Origin: Nanobdellota archaeon | GTDB lineage: Archaea > Nanobdellota > Nanobdellia > Woesearchaeales > JAGLGH01 | Reading direction: 5' to 3' | NCBI GenBank assembly: GCA_023144115.1 | Contig: JAGLGH010000246.1 | Coordinates: 1 to 7,819, forward strand | DNA: 7,819 nucleotides | Shown here: piece after piece, positions 1-6,130 of the stretch | How positions within the stretch are numbered: position 1 is the stretch's first letter | Layout: each line of letters begins with the position of its first letter | Notes under the pieces: generated by a model | Told to the model about the DNA's origin: nothing | The model's input: the letters and a program-made list of their open reading frames with translations, nothing else | Database searches by the model: none | Made by a program: the position numbers and the translations under genes

Positions 1-21
1 ATATAGTGAGTTGCTAAATGC

Positions 22-2340
22 CTACTCTGTCTCATCATCAGGTCCTTCACAATTTGGATCTTTCGGATAGATTATAATCTTATTCTTGGCACATCCATTC
101 CAATCACATTTTTTGTCCCTGTCATTATCCTTCATGTCGCTGCACTGAGGAACTGAAGGCTCAGGTTCAGCACCGATCTTAACAGTCACCTCATCGTATG
201 AATTCATATCTCCCACTGCTACAGCTTTAATGACAATCGTTTGACCATCATATGGCTGGGTATTCAGTTTGAACTTATAAGGTAATGCACTGTCTGAACC
301 TTTATAAGCATCATTGACATAGAAGTCAATTAATCTTGTGTTAGGAGATGCGGCAACAGTTATTGTAAGGAACTTATCAGTAACAATAGCCTCATTCAAA
401 GGAGACATAATATCAATGGTTGTAGGCGTAAGCTCGACGCAGGCACCATCCTTGCAGAAACTTGGACAGATTGTAATTTCACTGTAGCCAAGATTATTGA
501 AACAATAGACTTCATAAAGGTTCTGTTCATCTATACAATAGTCTGCCTTAGGTTCGTCAAATGCCATGTAACCTGTGATGCTGCCAGCTACTCCATACAC
601 TTTTCCGTTATCACTATCAGAACAGCTAGGAGTTACGCAAGCACCACCCCTGCATAATTCAGGACAGGTATATACTTCTGAGTAACCAATGTCATACTGG
701 CAATAGACTTCTCTAAGATTAAAATCATCTATACAGTAATCCTGTGTAATCCCATCACTTGATTGCCCAAAAATCTGACCATATACATCATATACTTTTC
801 CAGTGTCAGTATCTTCACAGCCGTCCACCCTTATGCAATGATAGTTGTTATCAAACCCGCCTAAGTTTGGATCTGAATCATCGCAGTCTTTATAAGGACT
901 GCATGCAGCAGGACAAGAGTTTGGTTTTGAATCAGATATCCCCCAATTGCAGTAACCATCATTATCATTATCATTGCAGGCGATTTGATATTGGATTGGA
1001 TCAGGTTCATAATAAGGTTGCACTACGTATGCGTTAGAGGATCTATCAGTCTGTTCGACAATCATACGTACATATCCACTTTCACCCCAGCCAGTACCCC
1101 AACTGTTTTTAAGAATCCATATAGTCTGGCCTGATGCATCAGTTTCCCATCCAACTGCAGTGATGGCATGCCACCATGATCTAACACCAAAAGTAATCGG
1201 ACCTTGTTCTACAATTGCCCGCTTTAATGATTCATCATCACTTGCAATCGAAACATAATTTGTGATTTTCCATGGCTTTTGATCTGCGCATTTATTACAT
1301 ATAGTATCAGATGCAACATAGGGCATGCAATCCTCAGTTACCAGTCCAGTGGACTTTAGTTCTGCTAGTGGCCATGAAACATAACCCCCATTTGCACAAC
1401 TGCCTGGATGTCTGCATACAGAATCCTGTTCAGCAATATCAATATTTAATTGTTGATTATAATAAACATTTATGATGCCTTCTGTACTGCCTACTCCGCT
1501 AAAAGCCCAACAGCTGCCGCAGCTGCCCTGATTCTTGACAGGACTGACCCAATTTTGACTGTGCCTGTTTCTCCAATCCCATTGGCTAGGATAAGCACTT
1601 GCGCTTGCAGGCTCTTCACCTATAGTCTCCTCTACGCTGCCAGCATTGAATATCCCTCCTGTATAATACTCATATCCCTGGAGATTCGGGAGATTTATTG
1701 GATTGTTAAAAAGCTTTTTCTTTTCTTGGTATGAAAGTTTCGACACAGAAGTAATGCTTGGTATCCAAGTGAGGGATTGCTGCTTTAATTTATTTATCTT
1801 ATAGGAATCCTGCTTATTCTTCAGTTTCTGGTTATAGGTCTTGACTTCAGATTTTGTATCTAATTTAATAGGATTATCTATATAATTTACAGATTTGATA
1901 TCGACTGCTGCATCAATAACATCAATCTTGAGTATTGGGTTACTTATGCTATTCAGAGCGCATGTTTCTTCACAACCATTATTGATAACAATTGTGCTTT
2001 TGCCATGTAGCGAGGGGTATGATTCAAATATCAGAAATTCATTTTCACCATCCTCGAGGATGAACCTTACCAAACCAGTGTCTGTTCTGAAATTTATTTT
2101 TGCATCAACAGACAGACCATATGCAGAATCAATCTGTAAAGGCAGTACACTGTTATCTGAGACTATATTATTGATGTCAATTTTAACAGTTTTCCCTTTG
2201 AGTGCAAAATCAGGAAGCTCTTCCCCTATATTAGATACATCTGCCCCTGCTATACCCCATTGAGACGGGAAGATCAGGATGCTTGAGATTAGAATCACAA
2301 ATGCAAAGATAAAACTTAATGAGTAATAATGGTTTTTCAT
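22..2340 (-). CDS. Secreted multidomain papain-family (C1A) cysteine protease
   Basis: This 772-residue protein begins with a signal peptide (residues about 1-33, hydrophobic core 8-24). Residues 34-245 are unrecognised and may be a propeptide or beta domain. The papain-like domain spans about 250-440. It has the oxyanion Gln271, nucleophile Cys277 in QGSCGSCWAF, His391 in HAITAVGW, and Asn412 in LKNSWGTGWGESGY, so the full catalytic set is present. The Cys-His interval is 114 residues against 134 in papain, and the shortfall lies just before the His. After the protease come an Asp/Cys-rich segment (455-495, DNDNDGYCNWG and DCDDSDPN, resembling MopE-type or type-3 metal-binding motifs), two Cys-rich repeats (507-636), an Ig-like domain (about 640-722) and a tail with CSDMKDND and DPNCEGPDDE. 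The tail resembles C-terminal modules of DPANN secreted proteins. There is no C-terminal membrane segment, so release or wall association is likely. The ATG at 2340 is supported by a Shine-Dalgarno site. The substrate is unknown. Confidence 0.93.
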   Translation of the reverse strand: MKNHYYSLSFIFAFVILISSILIFPSQWGIAGADVSNIGEELPDFALKGKTVKIDINNIVSDNSVLPLQIDSAYGLSVDAKINFRTDTGLVRFILEDGENEFLIFESYPSLHGKSTIVINNGCEETCALNSISNPILKIDVIDAAVDIKSVNYIDNPIKLDTKSEVKTYNQKLKNKQDSYKINKLKQQSLTWIPSITSVSKLSYQEKKKLFNNPINLPNLQGYEYYTGGIFNAGSVEETIGEEPASASAYPSQWDWRNRHSQNWVSPVKNQGSCGSCWAFSGVGSTEGIINVYYNQQLNIDIAEQDSVCRHPGSCANGGYVSWPLAELKSTGLVTEDCMPYVASDTICNKCADQKPWKITNYVSIASDDESLKRAIVEQGPITFGVRSWWHAITAVGWETDASGQTIWILKNSWGTGWGESGYVRMIVEQTDRSSNAYVVQPYYEPDPIQYQIACNDNDNDGYCNWGISDSKPNSCPAACSPYKDCDDSDPNLGGFDNNYHCIRVDGCEDTDTGKVYDVYGQIFGQSSDGITQDYCIDDFNLREVYCQYDIGYSEVYTCPELCRGGACVTPSCSDSDNGKVYGVAGSITGYMAFDEPKADYCIDEQNLYEVYCFNNLGYSEITICPSFCKDGACVELTPTTIDIMSPLNEAIVTDKFLTITVAASPNTRLIDFYVNDAYKGSDSALPYKFKLNTQPYDGQTIVIKAVAVGDMNSYDEVTVKIGAEPEPSVPQCSDMKDNDRDKKCDWNGCAKNKIIIYPKDPNCEGPDDETE
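433..822 (-). repeat. Tandem Cys-rich repeats inside the protease gene
   Basis: Residues 507-570 and 571-636 of the protease align along their length. Each unit has six cysteines in matching order (508, 536, 547, 559, 563, 568 and 573, 602, 613, 625, 629, 634). The shared landmarks are GKVY, DYCID, EVYC, GYSE, a CP..C pair and GACV. This is a protein-level duplication; the DNA copies have diverged. Similar Cys-rich units recur in secreted proteins of DPANN archaea as I recall them, but I know no assigned function. Three disulfides per unit is inference. Confidence 0.8.
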
Positions 2341-2343
2341 TGT

Positions 2344-2350
2344 ATCACCT
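2344..2350 (-). promoter_or_regulatory. Shine-Dalgarno site of the protease gene
   Basis: On the minus strand AGGTGAT lies three bases before the ATG at 2340. It matches the anti-Shine-Dalgarno end of archaeal 16S rRNA and fixes the start codon. Its presence indicates a leadered transcript, unlike the divergent neighbour. Confidence 0.7.
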
Positions 2351-2372
2351 AATTTTCAGTTTACTTAATTGA

Positions 2373-2380
2373 TTTAAATA
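2373..2380 (-). promoter_or_regulatory. TATA box for the protease gene
   Basis: TATTTAAA on the minus strand is centred about 36 bases upstream of the protease ATG. Standard archaeal spacing would start transcription near 2350, leaving a leader of about 10 bases that just holds the Shine-Dalgarno site. The call rests on motif and spacing only. Confidence 0.5.
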
Positions 2381-2413
2381 AGTTACGATTTCTAGTAGAC
2401 CTAATAGAAAACA

Positions 2414-2421
2414 TTATATAT
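2414..2421 (+). promoter_or_regulatory. TATA box for the surface glycoprotein gene (leaderless)
   Basis: TTATATAT is preceded by an A-rich BRE-like stretch (AGAAAAC). Its centre lies about 27 bases before the ATG at 2444. That distance equals the usual TATA-to-start spacing, and no Shine-Dalgarno site is seen, so the mRNA is probably leaderless. Confidence 0.65.
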
Positions 2422-2443
2422 ACATATCACCTCAATCATACTT

Positions 2444-3790
2444 ATGAGACCCAGATATGCTCTTAAGCTTAGCCTAATTGCTATAATCCTTCTTAACTTA
2501 ACAGTTATTTGCCATGCTGCAGAATTAGTATCCATTTATGAAGGATCAGCGCCTTATGGCATAAATTTTACAGGAGAAGGATACACATTCATGATTAGCG
2601 GCAATAGCAACATGGAGAATTTTATTGTGAATCTTCCAACTGGAAGCACAATTCCTTTTAAAGATGCTGGATGCTATACAAAAGATTATTTTATGGTATG
2701 TTATAATGGATCTAGAGAATTCGAGTGGGTAAATTTGACCCTTGACAAAGAATACTGGAACGCATCAATCAACATATCAAAATACGTAGAAGTAGAGAGA
2801 AAATTGGTAATTACAAAATCATATGACTATAAAGAGCCTGTCCTTATACAGGATCCTATATCAATAACAATAAAGCTTTACAATAATGCCTCAGCTCCTG
2901 CAAAAGGCATCATATTAAAAGATTCAATTCCTGCTGCATTGCATGTGACAGAAGCAGCAGGCTGTGAAGATTTTGGGACAAACATAAGATGGTTTGGAAC
3001 TCTGAATTCAGGAGAAAGCCATTTCTGCACATATACTGTAGAAGCTACAACAGACACAGAATATGATATTGCTGCTGAAGTTGAATATATTATGGAGGAT
3101 ATTACCCAGACTCTAACATCAACATCAAAAAGTATCAATATAAGCATCCCCCTCTTAGAAGCATCATCATTCATCACAAACAATACACTCACCGTAGGCG
3201 AAATCATATTCTATTCTATCAATCTTACTAATGTTGATGAAGAAGTGGAACTGATGATAAACAAACTTAAAATAAATATTCCAGATAAGATAAAGATACT
3301 GAAATCAGGACCAAGATTAAAGGAAGAGAGATATGGTTTGACATTACGAGACAGCCTTGACAAGAACGAAAGCATTGATGCCTGGTTCCTTGGCGGGGTT
3401 ATCAAGTCAGGCAATGATACAATCATAACAACAATTGATTATACTGTAAGAGGTGTCTTTACACAGATTACATTAGAAGATAACATATCCCTAGATTATA
3501 ATAGTAACATCGAAGCCAATGTAAGCTTTGACAATATATCAATAAATATATCAGGCATTAACATTACAGATAATTTATCATTAGATTCTAACATCTCTGA
3601 AATTGACAATCTCTCTGGACAGAGCAATATCTCTGAGAATATCACTGCACCAGCTCCTATAATAACAAGAGCAACTCCTGAGAAAGAACCAATCCCTTAC
3701 ATCGTTGTAATCGGCATAGTCATTATTCTACTTATTATTGTAGGGATTATTATGGTAATCAAAAAACGAAAAAGAGAAGAATTCTACTGA
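2444..3790 (+). CDS. Sequon-rich single-pass surface protein with DUF11-like domains
   Basis: The 448-residue product has an N-terminal signal peptide (about 1-25, ending ICHA) and a C-terminal membrane anchor (about 418-439) followed by a basic tail, KKRKRE. The chain between would therefore be outside the cell. Residues about 134-233 and 237-345 look like DUF11/CARDB-type beta-sandwich domains (for example ITIKLYNNASAPAKGIILKD). Cys77/Cys86 and Cys174/Cys195 could form disulfides. I count 21 N-X-S/T sequons after the signal peptide, ten of them between residues 347 and 399 just before the anchor. This suggests a heavily N-glycosylated stalk. Gene context: it is transcribed divergently from the secreted protease. 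I do not recognise a specific function; a cell-surface structural or adhesion role is inference. The start is fixed by the leaderless promoter and the signal peptide beginning there. Confidence 0.85.
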   Translation: MRPRYALKLSLIAIILLNLTVICHAAELVSIYEGSAPYGINFTGEGYTFMISGNSNMENFIVNLPTGSTIPFKDAGCYTKDYFMVCYNGSREFEWVNLTLDKEYWNASINISKYVEVERKLVITKSYDYKEPVLIQDPISITIKLYNNASAPAKGIILKDSIPAALHVTEAAGCEDFGTNIRWFGTLNSGESHFCTYTVEATTDTEYDIAAEVEYIMEDITQTLTSTSKSINISIPLLEASSFITNNTLTVGEIIFYSINLTNVDEEVELMINKLKINIPDKIKILKSGPRLKEERYGLTLRDSLDKNESIDAWFLGGVIKSGNDTIITTIDYTVRGVFTQITLEDNISLDYNSNIEANVSFDNISINISGINITDNLSLDSNISEIDNLSGQSNISENITAPAPIITRATPEKEPIPYIVVIGIVIILLIIVGIIMVIKKRKREEFY

Positions 3791-3796
3791 AACTAA

Positions 3797-3803
3797 TCTT
3801 TTT
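3797..3803 (+). terminator. T-rich terminator after the surface protein gene
   Basis: TCTTTTT on the plus strand begins seven bases after the TGA at 3788-3790. Archaeal polymerase commonly terminates at such oligo-T tracts. The hairpin repeat that follows could reinforce it. Confidence 0.45.
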
Positions 3804-3807
3804 AAAA

Positions 3808-3908
3808 ATGAACTCCTCCCCAACATAAATGTTGGGGTATCCTTTTGGGAAGAGTTCGACCAGAAATGTCCAGATCTCTAACCTTAAGGTTGGAGTATTG
3901 ACATTTCT
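3808..3908. repeat. 101-bp double-hairpin repeat, copy 1
   Basis: This copy is gaplessly alignable with 6131-6231, with eight differences in 101 bases. It contains two nested palindromes. The first has outer arms 3810-3817 and 3850-3857 (GAACTCCT with AAGAGTTC, one mismatch) and an inner hairpin CCCCAACA/TGTTGGGG at 3818-3837 with loop TAAA. The second has outer arms AGAAATGTC/GACATTTCT at 3862-3870 and 3900-3908, and an inner hairpin at 3876-3895 with loop TTAA. Both inner hairpins are followed by GTAT on the plus strand, so the halves look related. The copy lies between the convergent ends of the surface protein gene and L14e. It may be a MITE-like remnant of IS200/IS605 ancestry or a structured RNA element; neither is proven. 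Confidence 0.85.
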
Positions 3909-3914
3909 GAGTAC

Positions 3915-3945
3915 AAAGAAAATCTGAATCCAGGTTTAGATTCAG
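3915..3945 (-). terminator. Hairpin plus T-tract terminator of the L34e-L14e operon
   Basis: On the minus strand, nine bases after the L14e stop codon, CTGAATC and GATTCAG form a 7-bp stem around an 8-base loop. ATTTTCTTTG follows directly. The arrangement resembles an intrinsic terminator and is separate from the 101-bp repeat just beyond it. Confidence 0.5.
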
Positions 3946-3954
3946 CTTTAGTAT

Positions 3955-4431
3955 CTACAGACTTTTCTTCTCTTCAGCCTCAGGGGATTTAGATTCTGCC
4001 TTAGGCTCTTCTTCAACTTTGGACTCAACTTTTACTTTTTGTTTCACTTTTGGCTCAGCTTTTATCTCTATCTTCTCTTTGGGCTTAACTTTTGCCTTCT
4101 CTTTCGGAGACTTTTTCTTAGTTTCCTCAGCCTCTATCTTCTTCATAACTGACTTTCTCTGCTTCCTTGGCCTTTCCTTCTGCTCTTTAGGCTTTTTATC
4201 CTTAAGCTCTATGTTCAGCTCTGATTCAAAAAGACTCTTGACTTCATCATGAGAACCTTTTTTTAATGAAAGCATTTTATCAGTTACCTCAAGATGAGCA
4301 ACATTGCATTTCCTTCGCCTTGTCTGACCATCTATCTTAACATATACATCATCAATATTTTCTACTATGACACACATCAATCCAGCATCACGTCCTGCTG
4401 TCTTTACACATACTCTTCCTGCTTCTATCAT
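3955..4431 (-). CDS. rpl14e: Large ribosomal subunit protein L14e with charged C-terminal extension
   Basis: The first 75 or so residues are the L14e fold with a KOW-type start (GRVCVKTAGRDAGLMCVIVE) and the NVAHLE segment. L14e is a component of the archaeal and eukaryotic 50S/60S subunit. Known archaeal L14e proteins are usually under about 100 residues. This one has 158, because residues 78-158 form a low-complexity tail of Lys, Glu, Pro and Ala that is probably disordered. The tail is reminiscent of the basic tails of eukaryotic L14, but its many Glu residues make it mixed-charge. The ATG at 4431 has a strong Shine-Dalgarno site eight bases upstream. It follows L34e by 60 bases in the same orientation and probably shares its promoter. 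The usual downstream partner cbf5 is absent; the region beyond holds a terminator and the repeat. Confidence 0.9.
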   Translation of the reverse strand: MIEAGRVCVKTAGRDAGLMCVIVENIDDVYVKIDGQTRRRKCNVAHLEVTDKMLSLKKGSHDEVKSLFESELNIELKDKKPKEQKERPRKQRKSVMKKIEAEETKKKSPKEKAKVKPKEKIEIKAEPKVKQKVKVESKVEEEPKAESKSPEAEEKKSL

Positions 4432-4439
4432 TTTTCATT

Positions 4440-4448
4440 CCTCCCCTC
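4440..4448 (-). promoter_or_regulatory. Shine-Dalgarno site of L14e
   Basis: GAGGGGAGG on the minus strand ends eight bases before the L14e ATG. It is the strongest purine-rich ribosome binding site in the window and decides the start. Confidence 0.7.
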
Positions 4449-4460
4449 TCGAGAATTAAC

Positions 4461-4480
4461 AGGCATTGTCGCCAATACCT
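4461..4480 (-). promoter_or_regulatory. Intercistronic hairpin with GNRA tetraloop
   Basis: On the minus strand AGGUAUUG and CAAUGCCU form an 8-bp stem, with one U-G wobble, closed by the tetraloop GCGA. It lies between the L34e stop and the L14e Shine-Dalgarno site, about 12 bases before the latter. The pairing is perfect (counting the wobble) only as minus-strand RNA, which is the transcribed sense. A role in L14e translation control or mRNA processing is inference. Confidence 0.45.
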
Positions 4481-4491
4481 CATGAGAGAGA

Positions 4492-4761
4492 TTATTCACT
4501 TCTGCTTCTTACAACTATCTCTTTGCGCATGCATTTGCTGCACAGCACACCGCCAAATGGCCTTTCAGGCCTTTTTGCAGTTTTTGGTATATTCTGCATC
4601 TTATATGGTCTTTCCCTTGGAACTCCTTTTAGCTCAACACCGCATCCACCGCACTTTGCTTTGGAAGGCTTCCTTTTCCTGTAATGAATTTTTGTTTCTG
4701 CTCCTGGAGTCTTTACAAAAACCCTTCTGAAGGTCCTTGATTTAAACATTCCTCTTACCAT
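4492..4761 (-). CDS. rpl34e: Large ribosomal subunit protein L34e
   Basis: This 89-residue protein matches the archaeal/eukaryotic L34e family along its full length. The N-terminal FKSRTFRRVFVKTPG is typical. Two CxxC-type pairs, Cys37/Cys40 (CGGC) and Cys74/Cys77 (CSKC), would bind zinc. PFGGVLCSKC near the C-terminus is a family hallmark. The protein is part of the large ribosomal subunit. The start at 4761 gives the usual family N-terminus and is preceded by AGAGGA nine bases upstream on the minus strand (4771-4775 core). It is the first gene of a two-gene unit with L14e. In most archaea a cytidylate kinase gene (cmk) lies between these two; here only 60 bases separate them. Confidence 0.95.
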   Translation of the reverse strand: MVRGMFKSRTFRRVFVKTPGAETKIHYRKRKPSKAKCGGCGVELKGVPRERPYKMQNIPKTAKRPERPFGGVLCSKCMRKEIVVRSRSE

Positions 4762-4837
4762 TTTTTTTCGTCCTCTGATTATTTTATTGAGGTTAATATT
4801 CCTTAACTCAGCACAAGATATAGGGAATAAAGAGGAG

Positions 4838-4845
4838 TTTATAAA
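4838..4845 (-). promoter_or_regulatory. TATA box of the L34e-L14e operon
   Basis: TTTATAAA on the minus strand lies about 80 bases before the L34e ATG. Transcription would begin near 4815 and give a leader of about 55 bases with a Shine-Dalgarno site near its end. A weak stem (4789-4796 with 4803-4809, one bulge) lies at the start of that leader. The box sits just after the transporter's terminator-like hairpin. Confidence 0.55.
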
Positions 4846-4855
4846 GGTTACTGTT

Positions 4856-4880
4856 AAAAAATTTTCAAATGAAATTTTTT
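4856..4880 (-). terminator. Terminator-like hairpin after the MFS transporter gene
   Basis: On the minus strand AAAAAATTTC and GAAAATTTTTT form a 10-bp AT-rich stem (one bulged base) around ATTT, so the transcript ends in six T residues. It begins 39 bases after the transporter stop and directly precedes the L34e promoter. It fits a terminator separating the two units. AT-only stems are weak, so the T tract may matter most. Confidence 0.45.
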
Positions 4881-4918
4881 AGTAGAATACACACACAGAG
4901 ATTTTATCTATTGGAATT

Positions 4919-6079
4919 TTAACAAGTAAGATATTTCTTACTAAACATCAAAAGAGACCCTAAAGAAACTGCAATAATGATGAAACCATTAAGCAGAACA
5001 AGATACTGGAAAGAATAAGCATCTACAATCATCCCGCTTATCAAGAAACTGAAGAGCGCGCCAATCTTTGCTATTGACAGATAACTTGTCACCACAAGCC
5101 CCTCCTTATGAACTTTTTCGCCTATATCTGACATCAAAGTCCAGGCAGAGACATTCCACATTGATCTCCCAATTCCCTGCACAAAAAGAAGAATAAGAAG
5201 TGGGATATAGCTATTTATCAGGAAAATCAGGCAGAATGTTATCCCTGTTATCAGAAGCCCAATCACAACTGATTTTGCATTGCCAATCCGATCTCCAATC
5301 CTGCCAAACTGTCCTTGCAACAGATGAGTGATTCCAAGAACAAACAATGCAATTCCTACATGTGTGTTTGAAAGACTCAAATTTTCAAGTATAAAAATCG
5401 GCAGGAATAATATCGTTGCAGGCAGCATTGCATGAGCGCATATTCCAAGCAACCCCATTACCCTCAAATCTTTGAATGAAAGAAATGTTTTGATATCAGC
5501 AAACAGATTAAAATCATTTTTCTTTATTTTATGATTCTTAAGATGCGTTCCTTTCAAAAGCCCAAGCAAAAGTACAGCCATTATAACAATTGATACAATA
5601 AATGGGAACTGGATAAAGAAATAGTCTGCAAGCAACCCTCCAATTAAAGGAGATGCAAGCTTGCCAAAACAGCCTATACTAAGGAATAGTCCACCAAGAT
5701 ACCCTCTATCTTTCTTTATTCCATCCTCCACTTTTGCAAGCATAATCAAAGGCAAGACGCTTACAGCAATTGCATCCAGAAATCTTGCGATGATTATGCA
5801 CACAAGAAACTGATCATACATATACAGGCTATACGCCACAATTTCTGCAAATATTGCCATACATATTATGCTCTTCCTGCCAATTTTATCTGATAGATTA
5901 CCAATTATCGGGACAAATATGATTATAGAAAATGGAAGTATAGCAAAAATCCAGCTTACCTGCGTATTCGTATAACCCATGCTTTTGATATAAGGTCCAA
6001 GTATTGGAGAGATAAGAAACAATGCAAATGTTAACATCATATTGATTTCTGTGTATTTCCTAAAATTATGGTTAAGCAT
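4919..6079 (-). CDS. Major facilitator superfamily transporter
   Basis: The 386-residue product is almost entirely hydrophobic helices, consistent with 12 membrane segments in two halves joined by a cytoplasmic loop around residues 176-205 (THLKNHKIKKNDF). The MFS signature motif A is clear at residues 60-69 (GNLSDKIGRK) between helices 2 and 3. A degenerate counterpart, GRIGDRIGNAKS at 259-270, marks the second half. The length and motif fit the drug/proton antiporter-like (DHA1) branch, but the substrate cannot be read from the sequence. It has its own leaderless promoter and terminator, so it is an independent unit placed among ribosomal and secretion genes. The conserved archaeal cluster normally has no transporter here, so insertion is likely. 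The ATG at 6079 fits the promoter spacing; Met14 or Met15 are less likely alternatives. Confidence 0.9.
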   Translation of the reverse strand: MLNHNFRKYTEINMMLTFALFLISPILGPYIKSMGYTNTQVSWIFAILPFSIIIFVPIIGNLSDKIGRKSIICMAIFAEIVAYSLYMYDQFLVCIIIARFLDAIAVSVLPLIMLAKVEDGIKKDRGYLGGLFLSIGCFGKLASPLIGGLLADYFFIQFPFIVSIVIMAVLLLGLLKGTHLKNHKIKKNDFNLFADIKTFLSFKDLRVMGLLGICAHAMLPATILFLPIFILENLSLSNTHVGIALFVLGITHLLQGQFGRIGDRIGNAKSVVIGLLITGITFCLIFLINSYIPLLILLFVQGIGRSMWNVSAWTLMSDIGEKVHKEGLVVTSYLSIAKIGALFSFLISGMIVDAYSFQYLVLLNGFIIIAVSLGSLLMFSKKYLTC

Positions 6080-6101
6080 ATAATAATAAGAAAATCATAA
6101 G

Positions 6102-6109
6102 TTAATAAA
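6102..6109 (-). promoter_or_regulatory. TATA box of the MFS gene (leaderless)
   Basis: TTTATTAA on the minus strand is preceded by GGAAAAG, a good BRE-like sequence. It is centred about 27 bases before the ATG at 6079. No Shine-Dalgarno site precedes the start, so a leaderless mRNA is likely. The box begins about 20 bases beyond the end of repeat copy 2. Confidence 0.6.
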
Positions 6110-6130
6110 CTTTTCCAACAAAAGAATAAC

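Noticed and set aside
759..1037. Open frame of 92 codons on the plus strand
   Set aside because: It lies antisense within the protease gene, encodes a His/Gln/Leu-rich sequence without family features, and has no promoter or ribosome site. It is a shadow of the real gene.
3854..3861. GTTCGACC resembling a tRNA T-loop or B box, present in both repeat copies
   Set aside because: No acceptor, D or anticodon arms can be built around it, and it spans the boundary between the two hairpins of the repeat.
4019..4252. Phe/Ser-rich open frame on the plus strand that looks membrane-like
   Set aside because: It is antisense to the Lys/Glu-rich tail of L14e. Reversing Lys and Glu codons yields Phe, Ser and Leu, so the hydrophobicity is an artefact.
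4432..4491. Possible remnant of cmk between L34e and L14e
   Set aside because: No nucleotide-binding motif or other kinase sequence can be read in any frame of the 60 bases.
4888..4897. Short AC dinucleotide run (ACACACACA)
   Set aside because: It is too short to be more than chance in AT-rich intergenic DNA.
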